A DNA stretch of 64,000 bases from Natronoglomus mannanivorans (GTDB lineage Archaea > Halobacteriota > Halobacteria > Halobacteriales > Natrialbaceae). The translations under genes were made by a program, and so were the position numbers. This document shows positions 28,773 through 36,962 of this stretch, in pieces. Positions within the stretch are counted from its first letter, which is position 1; each line of letters starts with the position of its first letter. Below the pieces are notes generated by a model. The model had not been told where the DNA came from. It did not search any database and saw nothing but the letters and a program-made list of their open reading frames with translations. The stretch is taken from positions 1 through 64,000 of the forward strand of contig JAOPKB010000013.1 in NCBI GenBank assembly GCA_025517485.1, written 5' to 3'.

Positions 28773-30041
28773 ATGAGCGAAGACAAACCGCACCAGAACC
28801 TGGCCATTATTGGCCACGTTGACCACGGAAAGAGCACACTGGTCGGGCGACTCCTCTACGAGACGGGGAGCGTACCCGAGCACGTCATCGAGCAGCACCG
28901 AGAAGAGGCCGAGGAGAAGGGCAAGGGTGGCTTCGAGTTCGCCTACGTCATGGACAACCTCGCCGAAGAGCGCGAACGCGGTGTCACCATCGACATCGCC
29001 CACCAGGAGTTCGACACGGACAAGTACTACTTCACCATCGTCGACTGTCCTGGTCACCGCGACTTCGTCAAGAACATGATCACGGGCGCATCCCAGGCGG
29101 ACAACGCCGTCCTCGTCGTCGCCGCAGACGACGGTGTCGCGCCCCAGACCCAGGAGCACGTCTTCCTGGCCCGCACCCTCGGGATCAACGAACTCATCAT
29201 CGGCATCAACAAGATGGACGTCGTTGACTACGCCGAGGACACCTACGACGAGGTCGTCCAGGAAGTCAACCAGCTGCTCCAGCAGGTCCAGTTCAACACC
29301 GACGACGCCTCGTTCATCCCGATCTCGGCGTTCGAGGGCGACAACATCGCCGAGGAATCCGAGAACACGCCGTGGTACGACGGCGAGATCCTCCTCGAGG
29401 CACTCAACAACCTGCCGGAGACGGAGCCGCCGACGGACGCGCCGCTTCGCCTCCCGATCCAGGACGTCTACACCATCTCCGGTATCGGGACCGTCCCAGT
29501 CGGACGACTCGAGACCGGTGTCATGAACGTCGGCGACAACGTCTCCTTCCAGCCCAGCGACGTGGGCGGCGAAGTGAAGACGATCGAGATGCACCACGAG
29601 GAAGTGCCCGAAGCCGGCCCCGGTGACAACGTCGGATTCAACGTCCGCGGTATCGGCAAGGACGACATCCGCCGCGGTGACGTCTGTGGCCCGGCCGACG
29701 ACCCGCCATCGGTCGCCGAGACCTTCCAGGCACAGATCGTCGTCATGCAGCACCCCTCGGTCATCACCGCAGGGTACACGCCGGTCTTCCACGCCCACAC
29801 CGCACAGGTCGCCTGTACGGTCGAATCCATCGACAAGAAGATGGACCCCTCGAGCGGCGAAGTCGCCGAGGAGAACCCCGACTTCATCCAGTCGGGTGAC
29901 GCTGCGGTCGTGACGATTCGACCACAAAAGCCACTCAGCATCGAGCCGTCCAGTGAGATTCCCGAACTCGGGAGCTTCGCCATCCGCGACATGGGTCAGA
30001 CCATCGCCGCCGGCAAAGTCCTGAGCGTCAACGAGAAGTAA
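28773..30041 (+). CDS. tuf: Translation elongation factor EF-1alpha
   Basis: A 422-residue GTPase that delivers aminoacyl-tRNA to the ribosome. Its GTP motifs are [15 protein letters not shown] (G1), DIAHQEF (G2 region), DCPGHRDF (G3), NKMDV (G4) and SAFEG (G5). Two beta-barrel domains follow. The N-terminus [20 protein letters not shown] is typical of haloarchaea. The S10 gene starts 5 bases after the stop, forming a classical two-gene unit. Confidence 0.98.
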   Translation: MSEDKPHQNLAIIGHVDHGKSTLVGRLLYETGSVPEHVIEQHREEAEEKGKGGFEFAYVMDNLAEERERGVTIDIAHQEFDTDKYYFTIVDCPGHRDFVKNMITGASQADNAVLVVAADDGVAPQTQEHVFLARTLGINELIIGINKMDVVDYAEDTYDEVVQEVNQLLQQVQFNTDDASFIPISAFEGDNIAEESENTPWYDGEILLEALNNLPETEPPTDAPLRLPIQDVYTISGIGTVPVGRLETGVMNVGDNVSFQPSDVGGEVKTIEMHHEEVPEAGPGDNVGFNVRGIGKDDIRRGDVCGPADDPPSVAETFQAQIVVMQHPSVITAGYTPVFHAHTAQVACTVESIDKKMDPSSGEVAEENPDFIQSGDAAVVTIRPQKPLSIEPSSEIPELGSFAIRDMGQTIAAGKVLSVNEK

Positions 30042-30045
30042 ATCG

Positions 30046-30354
30046 ATGCAACAGGCACGCGTTCGACTCGCGGGTACGAGCCCAGAAGACCTCGACAACA
30101 TCTGTGACGACGTCCGCGAGATTGCGAACAACACCGGCGTCAACCTCAGCGGCCCGATTCCGCTGCCGACGAAGACGCTCGAGGTGCCAACGCGGAAATC
30201 GCCCGACGGCGAGGGTACCGCGACGTGGGAGCACTGGGAGATGCGCGTCCACAAGCGCCTGATCGACTTGGACGCCGACGAACGCGCACTCCGCCAGCTC
30301 ATGCGCATTCAGGTACCGAACGACGTTTCGATCGAGATCGTCCTCGAGGACTGA
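30046..30354 (+). CDS. rpsJ: 30S ribosomal protein S10
   Basis: A 102-residue small-subunit protein. It begins [20 protein letters not shown] and contains the conserved loop [20 protein letters not shown] and the [18 protein letters not shown] region. Length and sequence fit archaeal S10. It is co-transcribed with EF-1alpha. A T-run (GTTTTTG, 30561-30567) downstream could be part of a terminator. Confidence 0.97.
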   Translation: MQQARVRLAGTSPEDLDNICDDVREIANNTGVNLSGPIPLPTKTLEVPTRKSPDGEGTATWEHWEMRVHKRLIDLDADERALRQLMRIQVPNDVSIEIVLED

Positions 30355-30591
30355 GAACCTCGATTCCGGACCCGCGATACTCGATTTGCGGTTTCTCTTT
30401 CGTCATCGTCACGTGAGAGCGGTCGCTCCAGTACTCGAGCAAATCACGATCTGGGTGTCGTGAGTCACACGGTCCGACGCACGAATTACGAACGTGACCG
30501 CGATCAGTGACAGCGATCGGACGGAGACGGATCCGAACACGAACATCATACCGGCTGAGCGTTTTTGTAGCGTCCCCTCGTACGGGTCAGT

Positions 30592-31221
30592 ATGTCCAGC
30601 GCTCGGTCCAACTCCGGATTCGATGCGTCGTCACCGTCCGACTCACAGTCCGGTGGCAGCGCGAGTCCGATCCTCGAGACGCTCGTCGTCTTCGCTCTCG
30701 TCGCCATCGCTCAGTTTCTCACCGGGATCGTCGGTCTCATGGGCGGCCTGTTCGTCTTGGCGCCACCGATCTCGACGAACCCGTGGACGATCGTCACGAG
30801 CGTCTACGCTCACGGCAGTATAGGCCACATCGTCTCGAACAGTATCGCGCTCGTGATATTCGGCTGGCCGATCGCCCGTGCGACCACGCGATTCCGGTTT
30901 CACACATTCTTCGTCGTGACCGGTGCCATCGCCGGTATCGCCCAGGTCTGGGTAATGGGACTCTTCGGCACAGCCACACCCGTCCTCGGTGCCAGTGGTG
31001 CCGTCTTCGCCCTGCTCGGCTACCTCATCGCCGGCAACCGCGTCTCCGAGAGCATCGCCTCGAGAGTGGCGGTTCCCGGCTGGGTGACGTTGCTCTTCTT
31101 CCTGGCACTGGCTGCCGTCGTGACGATCGCGACGGCTGCCCCACGCGTCGCGCTCGTCGCTCACTTCATCGGCTTCCTCCTCGGACTCGTGGCCGGTCGT
31201 GCGCGTGTCTTGCATCCCTGA
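30592..31221 (+). CDS. Rhomboid-family intramembrane serine protease
   Basis: A 209-residue, six-helix membrane protein. The rhomboid signature is complete: GHIVSN (H79 and N83), the catalytic serine in GASGAVFALLG (S135), and the catalytic histidine in VAHFIGFLLG (H191). It has a short Ser-rich N-terminus. The domain is compact and of usual length. It would cleave membrane-embedded substrates, which cannot be predicted. In haloarchaea rhomboids have been linked to S-layer glycoprotein processing; that link is not shown here. Confidence 0.93.
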   Translation: MSSARSNSGFDASSPSDSQSGGSASPILETLVVFALVAIAQFLTGIVGLMGGLFVLAPPISTNPWTIVTSVYAHGSIGHIVSNSIALVIFGWPIARATTRFRFHTFFVVTGAIAGIAQVWVMGLFGTATPVLGASGAVFALLGYLIAGNRVSESIASRVAVPGWVTLLFFLALAAVVTIATAAPRVALVAHFIGFLLGLVAGRARVLHP

Positions 31222-31426
31222 CGTTGGAGTCGGAATTGCGTCGTTTTCTCTCCTCGAGAGTGAGTATGAGGTACGAGTGTAACACTGAAAGCGACAGGGC
31301 GTGCGTGTGAGGACGAGTGTGGGAGTGACCGTACAAGTAACAGAGACACTGTAAGCCCCGCTTTCTCGATTCTTGGCACTCGCTTACAAACACCGTCGAG
31401 TGAATGCGTCTACACATACCATTCCC

Positions 31427-32278
31427 ATGTCTACCACGACGACCGCCCTTCGGACCGTCCGAGAGGACGGGCTCTCGTCACTCACCCGCCGTGGGCTGGC
31501 GTACCTCGCGTTACGGAGTCCACTGACCAACGCGGCGTCCCGTCGACTCTACTGGACCGTCGCTCCACGATTCGTCCGTTGGCACCACAGCTCGGCCCTC
31601 GAGCAGTACGCAGCCCCGCTCGAGCCGTTTTGCGTTCGCTGGGTCGATCCGGCGGATATCGTCCGATTTTCGCGTCGCCCCTATCCGCCCGATCGGAACC
31701 GCCGGGAGCTGTTCGGGACCGTCCGCGACGGCGAGTGGGACCGTCGGTCGCTGATGGAGACGCCGGGTTCGGAGACCGGTGTTCCCCCGCGGCACCTGTT
31801 CGACGCCGAGACGGTCACGGAGACGCCGCTGTACCACGCTATCGAGGCCTGTATCGTCGGTGACGACGACTGGCTCGAGACTCCCTTCGTCCGGGACGTC
31901 ATCGGCTGTCTCGAGGCCGGCGAGTACCCCGTCTGGGGAACCTGCCGAGACCGTAGGGACGTCATCGAACGGTGTCGAGACCTCGAGACACTCGCCGTCG
32001 ACATGATCTGTGAGGGGTATCGCTCCCAGCGCGAACTCGTGACCGCGGGCGAATCCGACCGGGACGTCGTCGGCACGTTCGCCGAGGAGATCACCGTCGA
32101 CGTCGCTCGAGACGGAGAACTGCTGGCCGTCGGCGGCAAACACCGGCTGTGTCTCGCGAAGGCGATCGGCCTCGAGCGGATTCCGGTTTCGATCCTCGTC
32201 AGGCATCGCGACTGGGTCGAACGCTGTGAACAGGAGTGGTTCGAGTCGGATGGGCAGTTTCGCGAAGAAGCCGTGTGA
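31427..32278 (+). CDS. ParB/sulfiredoxin-fold-like protein, unknown function
   Basis: A 283-residue soluble protein. The C-terminal part has a ParB-like segment (ITVDVARDGELLAVGGKHRL, then CLAKAIGLERIPVSILVRH), with the G-x-H-R-L loop seen in ParB/Srx-type domains. The N-terminal 200 residues contain basic and aromatic stretches (LYWTVAPRFVRWHHSS; FCVRWVDPADIVRFSRRPYP) and no recognised domain. Similar genes often accompany haloarchaeal surface glycan genes, but none is seen nearby. The internal ATG at 31427 is preferred because the upstream 18 codons lack family character. Confidence 0.75.
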   Translation: MSTTTTALRTVREDGLSSLTRRGLAYLALRSPLTNAASRRLYWTVAPRFVRWHHSSALEQYAAPLEPFCVRWVDPADIVRFSRRPYPPDRNRRELFGTVRDGEWDRRSLMETPGSETGVPPRHLFDAETVTETPLYHAIEACIVGDDDWLETPFVRDVIGCLEAGEYPVWGTCRDRRDVIERCRDLETLAVDMICEGYRSQRELVTAGESDRDVVGTFAEEITVDVARDGELLAVGGKHRLCLAKAIGLERIPVSILVRHRDWVERCEQEWFESDGQFREEAV

Positions 32279-32402
32279 GTCCTGGGTCGGCTGGTCGTCG
32301 TGTGTTTCGACTTGCGTCCGTCCTCTCGAGGGTGAGCGCTGACACTCGAACTCGTGGCACGTCGGTACGTTCGGGTGCGAGAGCCACACGGAAACACAAG
32401 CC

Positions 32403-32410
32403 TCAAATAG
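32403..32410 (+). promoter_or_regulatory. TATA-like box for tRNA-Ala
   Basis: TCAAATAG is centred about 28 bases before the mature tRNA 5' end at 32434, as in many haloarchaeal tRNA promoters. Confidence 0.55.
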
Positions 32411-32433
32411 AAACCACGGTTATCGTTGCTCGA

Positions 32434-32505
32434 GGGCTCGTAGATCAGTGGTAGATCGCTTCCTTCGCAAGGAAGAGGCCCTGGGTTCAAATCCCAGCGA
32501 GTCCA
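32434..32505 (+). tRNA. tRNA-Ala (anticodon CGC)
   Basis: A 72-base cloverleaf. The acceptor stem GGGCTCG pairs with CGAGTCC (one G-T). The D-arm contains GATCAGTGGTAGATC. The anticodon stem CTTCC/GGAAG encloses the loop TTCGCAA with anticodon CGC at 32466-32468. The T-arm is CTGGGTTCAAATCCCAG. The discriminator is A. No 3' CCA is encoded and no intron is visible. It decodes GCG. Confidence 0.97.
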
Positions 32506-32748
32506 TCCGAATTTTGCCACGTTTCGAAGTGTCCCGTTAGCCGCTCGTTTCGTCGGAAACGCGCCGTGATCTGTCTCGCGTGAACGACCGCGACCGCGAC
32601 CGCGGGCGTGGCCTACGGATTTTGTAATGCTGCCTCGGAGTTGGTGAGTGATTGTGGACGAGAGTCGTTCGTAGGTACGTTCAGTGCCGGTGGCTCAATT
32701 GGACGCGCTTGCCAGTACACCTTACGTACTCGACACCAACTATCCACT

Positions 32749-32928
32749 GTGTCCCTCTGTGAATTTCCGTCCGGGTGCTCGGACGAGGCGACCCACAGGG
32801 TCGTCGTCCGCTTAAAGGGGGGAACCGTTCAGACGTACGAGTATTATTGCAAACACCACGCCGCAGTCGCCGACCGCGCAGCCCGTCGAGATCCGCAGTT
32901 CGAACTCGTCGCCGTCGAAAAACTGTGA
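32749..32928 (+). CDS. Small Cys/His zinc-binding protein
   Basis: A 59-residue protein (GTG start at 32749) with the cysteines of SLCEFPSGCSDEATHRVVVR and the motif YYCKHHAAVADRAARR. Cys4, Cys10, Cys35 and the His pair make a likely zinc site. An in-frame ATG at 32608 would add 47 residues, but that stretch is unlike haloarchaeal protein. The gap 32506-32748 after tRNA-Ala holds nothing else I can support. Confidence 0.6.
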   Translation: MSLCEFPSGCSDEATHRVVVRLKGGTVQTYEYYCKHHAAVADRAARRDPQFELVAVEKL

Positions 32929-33098
32929 TCGACTGATCGCGTTTCACGACTCGCTCGGTTTCGTCCCGTGGCCCCACTGATAGGTACGGCACTGCCGTCG
33001 GTGACGACAGAACGGGCGAGAAACCGGTTCCTGTCACACGAATATCCTCTCCATAGCTATGAGGGTCGCGCACGAATCCCTTCGGCGGGGACCGTCCG

Positions 33099-33365
33099 AT
33101 GGGGGAACAATTGTTTCACGGGAGATACACGTGGTCGAGTACGACACCAACCGTCGCCATCGCGAACGCGATCGCGGGCATCGAAAACGTCGATTCAACT
33201 GCTCTGTCGACGACGCTCGAGACGACCCTGTACGATCAGGTCAATCCGGAAGCGCTCGATGTGCTCATCACCGACGGTGAGCACATCGCGATTTCGTTCG
33301 TCGTCGACGACTACCGGGTCGAGATCAACGGCGAGCAGTTGCATATCGCACTTCACGACGGTTGA
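33099..33365 (+). CDS. HalOD1-domain protein
   Basis: An 88-residue protein matching the haloarchaeal output domain HalOD1: SSTTPTVAIANAIAGIENVD, then LYDQVNPEALDVLI and a beta strand set ending VDDYRVEINGEQLHIAL. These short proteins are abundant in haloarchaea and presumed to act in signalling outputs; the partner is unknown. A relative is encoded at 34981-35301. Confidence 0.85.
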   Translation: MGEQLFHGRYTWSSTTPTVAIANAIAGIENVDSTALSTTLETTLYDQVNPEALDVLITDGEHIAISFVVDDYRVEINGEQLHIALHDG

Positions 33366-33800
33366 CTGGTAGTCGAAGGGACGAACTCTCGGACGGTACG
33401 GAGTTCGAGAGACGCTTGGCATCGGCTGTCGATACACTGCCATCACGTCCTTCTCGTCGCGTTTCGTCACTGGGTCCGGGTCCGAGCGTTCGACGAGGGT
33501 GAAACCAGACCCCTCGAGCTGGCTTCGCCGGTTGCCGAGTCTCGTCTCTCACATATCGCCTGTGTGACTCGCGATCCAACTACGAAACTCGAAACATCCG
33601 TGGAGGAGTCCGTACCGAAATGCGTGTATCTGCGCGCTGTATGGATTTTCGATCTATCTCGGGGTTCGCTGCACAGACGTCTACGAGATCTCGAGTTGAA
33701 TGGAGATTTCGTGACCGATTCTATTCCCACTGTGTAGGAATTGGGATCTCGGTTCAAGAGGATAGCCACCCTTCGTTCAACTGTAAGGGGATGACCGACA
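33366..33800. other. Intergenic region with no supported gene
   Basis: These 435 bases between the HalOD1 and DoxX genes are less GC-rich than average. Several short frames exist on both strands (for example 33620-33811), but none has a start with a promoter, GC-rich third positions or acidic composition. It may hold decayed sequence; I can assign nothing. Confidence 0.5.
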
Positions 33801-34358
33801 ATGTCAACTAACACTCGAAACAGACTCGAAAGCCAGTACGCCGGTTTCACGCTCGAGGGAACGCCACACGCGCTGTCGGCGTGGTTCGTCGTCGCGTTGC
33901 GATTCCTGCTGGGCGGGATGATGCTGTTCGCCGGCATCGGCAAGTACACCGGTGAAGCCTTCGACGCCAGCGGCTTCCTCGTCCACGGCGTCGACCCCGC
34001 CAGCCCCGTTAGCGGGTTGTACGCCACGATGGCCGGCAACGCCGCACTACTCGAGGTAATCAACGTAGTGATTCCGCTCACACAGGTGTTGATCGGCGTG
34101 GCGCTGATCGCCGGCGGGTTCCTGCGACTGGCGGCGCTGGGCGGCGCGCTCCAGATGGTCGCCTTCTACCTCGGTGGGTGGGAGGGCGAGATCCTGGCGT
34201 TGTTCGACTCGACGCTGATCTACGCCGTGTTGTTCCTGGCGCTGGCCGCCTTCGGGGCGGGCCGGATCCTCGGCGCGGACCGCTACATCGAGCAACTGAA
34301 GGTCGGCAGCGAGACGCTGGTCGAGAAGTACCCCAAACTCCGGTACATCCTCGGCTAG
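33801..34358 (+). CDS. DoxX-family membrane protein (copy 2)
   Basis: A 185-residue four-helix membrane protein related to the gene at 16384-16953. Both share the LSAWFV entry to the first helix, an internal VHGV/LHGV loop and a near-identical C-terminus (EKYPKLRYILG). Segments are FVVALRFLLGGMMLFAGIG, VINVVIPLTQVLIGVALIAG, LAALGGALQMVAFYLGGW and LIYAVLFLALAAFGAGRILG. The pair probably results from an older duplication. A redox or quinone-linked role is only family speculation. A Cys-rich protein gene follows 184 bases downstream. Confidence 0.9.
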   Translation: MSTNTRNRLESQYAGFTLEGTPHALSAWFVVALRFLLGGMMLFAGIGKYTGEAFDASGFLVHGVDPASPVSGLYATMAGNAALLEVINVVIPLTQVLIGVALIAGGFLRLAALGGALQMVAFYLGGWEGEILALFDSTLIYAVLFLALAAFGAGRILGADRYIEQLKVGSETLVEKYPKLRYILG

Positions 34359-34370
34359 GGGCATCGGTCG

Positions 34371-34409
34371 TCAATTTTCGCTTCCTTTCGTTTTCTTTCC
34401 TTTCTATCG
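34371..34409 (+). terminator. T-rich candidate terminator after DoxX copy 2
   Basis: Just after the stop at 34358 the plus strand is rich in T and C runs (TTTTCGCTTCC, CGTTTTCTTTCC). Such pyrimidine tracts act as archaeal intrinsic terminators. No hairpin is required or seen. Confidence 0.4.
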
Positions 34410-34541
34410 TTCTCCACTCAGATCCAGCGTGAGCCAGCACTCTCCGTTACGGAGGTGGTGCTGTCTCTCCGACCCTACCGCACGCTACTTGCAGTCGCAT
34501 CGCACAGCTTGACACCGCGAGTCGACGTGAGTCTCCTCGAG

Positions 34542-34889
34542 ATGGCGCTCCAACAACTCGAGCACGCCGATTCCGAGATCCAGAACTGTATCGACAACTG
34601 CCTCGAGGCCGCCCAGGCCTGTGAGTGGTGTGCGGACGCCTGTGCGGGGGAAGGTGAGGGGATGGCCGAGTGTATTCGTCTCTGTCGAGATGCTGCCGAC
34701 CTCACCACCCTTCATGCCCGCTTCATGGCGCGGGATTCCGACTACCACGCCGACCTCGCGGCTGTCTGTGCAGACGTCTGCGAGGCCTGCGCGGAGGAGT
34801 GTGCCAAGCACGATCACGAGCACTGTCAGGTGTGTGCCGAGGTGCTTCCCGACTGCGTCGAGTCCTGTCGGGAGATGGCCGCCCACTGA
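34542..34889 (+). CDS. Cys-rich four-helix-bundle protein (DUF326, copper-binding type)
   Basis: A 115-residue protein with about 14 cysteines arranged along helices: CIDNCLEAAQACEWCADAC, CIRLCRDAADL, CADVCEACAEECAKH, CQVCAEVLPDCVESC. This matches DUF326 and the copper-storage (Csp) four-helix bundle, in which the Cys thiolates line the core and bind Cu(I). No signal peptide is present with the ATG at 34542. The start was chosen because the family begins there. Copper storage or chaperoning is likely but not shown. Confidence 0.88.
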   Translation: MALQQLEHADSEIQNCIDNCLEAAQACEWCADACAGEGEGMAECIRLCRDAADLTTLHARFMARDSDYHADLAAVCADVCEACAEECAKHDHEHCQVCAEVLPDCVESCREMAAH

Positions 34890-34980
34890 CGACCCTCGAT
34901 TCCACTCGCGTTACCGGCGACCCCCGATCGATTCCAGCACAGACACACGACTCTTCTAACACGCGCGGGGATGCCCGCCG

Positions 34981-35301
34981 CTACCGACGGTCACCGATCG
35001 TAGCTACGGTCGGCTCGCCGGTGTGGACGTACACGGTGTCGTGGGTGACGACGACGGTGAATTCGTCGATCGTAAACTCGACGTTGACAGTGCTTTCGGC
35101 GTCTTTCGCATGTGCCATGAGGCTGACTAACGCGTCCGGCTCGAGCCGGTCGTACAGCGGATCGAGTTCGGCTACGGGAACGTTTTTGAGAGCCGCCAGG
35201 CTTCGCAGAATCGTGTGTACCACGGATTCTGAGTCTCCACACACGGTCCGAATTTCCACACGGTCGTCGTCTCCCAGACGGTCGTGATTGTGATGGACCA
35301 T
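34981..35301 (-). CDS. HalOD1-domain protein
   Basis: A 106-residue protein. It begins MVHHNHDRLGDDDRVEIRTV and contains ILRSLAALKNVPVAELDPLY and VNVEFTIDEFTVVVTHDTV, the HalOD1 pattern of a helix followed by strands. A TATA-like CGTATATTGG lies upstream on the minus strand (35338-35347), giving a leader of about 14 bases. The upstream in-frame extension is Cys-rich and unlikely to be coding. Confidence 0.85.
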   Translation of the reverse strand: MVHHNHDRLGDDDRVEIRTVCGDSESVVHTILRSLAALKNVPVAELDPLYDRLEPDALVSLMAHAKDAESTVNVEFTIDEFTVVVTHDTVYVHTGEPTVATIGDRR

Positions 35302-35658
35302 ATCAGTACTCGTGACTATCTGCCGAAGAGACTTGGCCCAATATACGTAGGTGTATATTCGAGAACAATCACACGATGATCGAGTGTTTACACACCGAAC
35401 ACACGGCCATGTGATGCCCGACAACCCCCAAACGGGGGTGAGTCACCCTTGTTTACGTGCAGATATCCGGGTCAGCCTCGGTTCGGTATCAAAGTGGCCG
35501 AGACGTAGTCGGGTACGACAATCTGGTGATTCGGACGACTGTCGCTGCGCTACTCACGACCGACGGCTCACTCGAGTGTCTCGAGTCTTTCGGACGCACA
35601 GTTGGAACTCCCGTCGAAGATGCTCGCTGTCACGCAACCTGCAGTAAGGAATAGTAAA
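35302..35658. other. AT-richer intergenic region, one doubtful small ORF
   Basis: Between the HalOD1 and eIF-1A genes (both minus strand). A 65-residue frame at 35457-35654 (GTG start, plus strand; contains LVIRTTVAALLTTDGSLECL) has a somewhat protein-like core but no promoter at the right distance and a poor C-terminus. I do not annotate it. The promoter of the HalOD1 gene is near 35338-35347. Confidence 0.4.
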
Positions 35659-35943
35659 TTAGTCGATGTGGCCTTCGCGACGGAGCTGGGCGGCGTCCTG
35701 ACCGGTGTAACGCCACTCGATCGTGGCCTTCTCGTCTTGCCAGTCCCATGGTTCAGCGACGACGACGTCGTCCTCGTTGATCCATGTCCGGTATTTCATC
35801 CGGCCGGGAATTCGTCCCAGTCGCGTCTCGCCGTCCTCGCAGTGAAGCCGGACGTGGTTGCCACCGAGGTGTTCGGTAACGACGGCGAACACCTCATCGC
35901 TGTTGGGCATGCGGAGATTCCGACGCCCTGTTTCTTCAGTCAC
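35659..35943 (-). CDS. eif1a: Translation initiation factor eIF-1A
   Basis: A 94-residue S1/OB-fold factor that promotes scanning-independent start selection. It begins (as GTG) [20 protein letters not shown], followed by [20 protein letters not shown] and [20 protein letters not shown], all typical of eIF-1A. The GTG at 35943, rather than the internal ATG at 35910, is supported by homologous N-termini and by a TATA-like box at 35966-35974, 27 bases upstream. It is encoded alone. Confidence 0.96.
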   Translation of the reverse strand: MTEETGRRNLRMPNSDEVFAVVTEHLGGNHVRLHCEDGETRLGRIPGRMKYRTWINEDDVVVAEPWDWQDEKATIEWRYTGQDAAQLRREGHID

Positions 35944-35965
35944 ACTCGAAGTACGCGAGCCAGAC

Positions 35966-35974
35966 GTTTAAATC
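35966..35974 (-). promoter_or_regulatory. TATA-like box for eIF-1A
   Basis: GATTTAAAC on the minus strand is centred 27 bases before the GTG at 35943, which predicts a leaderless mRNA beginning at GTG. Confidence 0.6.
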
Positions 35975-36081
35975 ATTGGAGAGTCGTGATAGCGCGTGAC
36001 ACAGTATCGAACGAATGGGTATAGAACTCCCCGTTCACGGAACGATCGATCGGCCTCGAGTCACAGTACCTACCGTGACCC

Positions 36082-36092
36082 CAATAATTATG
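36082..36092 (+). promoter_or_regulatory. TATA-like box for the small membrane gene at 36117
   Basis: CAATAATTATG is centred about 30 bases before the ATG at 36117, supporting this start over the ATG at 36090. Confidence 0.5.
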
Positions 36093-36116
36093 TACGGATG
36101 TTCAGAAGGGTACCCC

Positions 36117-36302
36117 ATGGTATTCGACGTTCTGATTCACACTGGTGCCGAGCATCCGAATCTCGTATGGGTTCTGCTGCCGGCGTTCATCACGTTCGTT
36201 CTGGGAATCGGTGTTGGCGTGTTCGCGACGCGACAGCGATCCGAATCCGAATCCGCAACCGAAGCCCAAGCGCAGTCGGAGACGGTCCGTCCAGACCAAT
36301 AG
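36117..36302 (+). CDS. Small single-helix membrane protein
   Basis: A 61-residue protein with one clear membrane helix (LVWVLLPAFITFVLGIGVGV) between an extracytoplasmic N-terminus and a Ser/Glu/Gln-rich cytoplasmic tail. No family is recognised. The start is chosen from the TATA-like box. It converges with the His-rich membrane gene that ends at 36332, and no function can be inferred. Confidence 0.65.
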   Translation: MVFDVLIHTGAEHPNLVWVLLPAFITFVLGIGVGVFATRQRSESESATEAQAQSETVRPDQ

Positions 36303-36331
36303 TCTCCCCCTGTCCCTGTTTTCGACTGGTC

Positions 36332-36907
36332 TCACGACCGGTCGTTCGATAGTTCGACGACCGAGAGTGCTCCGAACAGGATTGCAGCACCCGCTTCGGC
36401 GCTCTTGCTGATCAGCGCAGCCGTGTCCTCACGAAGGTGGTCGACGACGATTCCGAACGTCGAGTCGTCGTCGTGGTCGTGACTGTGTTCGTCTCCGTTG
36501 TGATCGTGGCTGTGTCCGTCTCCGTTGTGATCGTGGCTGTGTCCGTCTCCATTGTGATCGTGACTATGGCCATTGTGATCGTGTCCAGACCCGTGAATTT
36601 CGAGTCCGGTCGCCGACTCGAGGGTTCCGATCGCGTGGACGTCGGCGTAGGCGTAGAGATACAGTAACATCAGTCCACAGCCGAACGTGTAGACCTCGAG
36701 GGGTGCGAACAGTCCGCTGCGATAGCCGCTGTACAACAGGAGTGGGAGGATTGCTCCGAGGGGCATGAGGACGGCGTAGACCGGTGTTCCGTCCCCGCTC
36801 GCGACAGCAGCCAGTTCGAGCACGCCACCGAATAGGTGAACGACAACGGAGACGAGTACCAGAACGGCGCCAGCCGTTGCGAGACGATTTCGTATCTGAT
36901 TGTCCAC
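36332..36907 (-). CDS. Membrane protein with His/Asp-rich metal-binding repeats
   Basis: A 191-residue protein with four membrane segments: AGAVLVLVSVVVHLFGGVLE, VLMPLGAILPLLLYSGY, PLEVYTFGCGLMLLYLYAYA, and a last one near 168-185. Between helices three and four lies a loop of nine-residue repeats (HSHDHNGDG, three to four copies) rich in histidine. This looks like a zinc or nickel buffer as in ZIP, CDF and HypB His-loops. It starts with GTG; the frame is closed by a stop just upstream, so no ATG is available. It is encoded tail to tail with the previous gene. Confidence 0.82.
   Translation of the reverse strand: MDNQIRNRLATAGAVLVLVSVVVHLFGGVLELAAVASGDGTPVYAVLMPLGAILPLLLYSGYRSGLFAPLEVYTFGCGLMLLYLYAYADVHAIGTLESATGLEIHGSGHDHNGHSHDHNGDGHSHDHNGDGHSHDHNGDEHSHDHDDDSTFGIVVDHLREDTAALISKSAEAGAAILFGALSVVELSNDRS
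36473..36574 (-). repeat. 27-base tandem repeats encoding HSHDHNGDG
   Basis: Units lie at 36473-36499, 36500-36526 and 36527-36553, with a partial unit at 36554-36574. They are nearly identical; units two and three differ at one base. The array is in frame with the membrane protein and could change copy number without breaking it. Confidence 0.85.
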
Positions 36908-36962
36908 ATCTCACCGATGACCAGTACAATGAAATCTAATCTGGTTCGTCTCTCGAATCCAC

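Noticed and set aside
28716-30308. A 530-codon minus-strand frame across EF-1alpha and S10
   Set aside because: It is a shadow of two unmistakable housekeeping genes.
33620-33811. A 63-codon plus-strand frame upstream of DoxX copy 2
   Set aside because: It overlaps the real start at 33801, is rich in Arg/Ser/Cys and has low third-position GC.
35457-35654. A 65-codon frame between HalOD1 and eIF-1A
   Set aside because: GTG start without a promoter at a sensible distance, and composition unlike haloarchaeal proteins.
36473-36574. CRISPR-like appearance of the tandem 27-base units
   Set aside because: There are no unique spacers. The units abut, stay in frame and encode a His-rich loop.
36437-36667. 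A Val/Ile-rich plus-strand frame over the 27-base repeats
   Set aside because: It is the antisense reading of His/Asp codons and only mimics a membrane protein.
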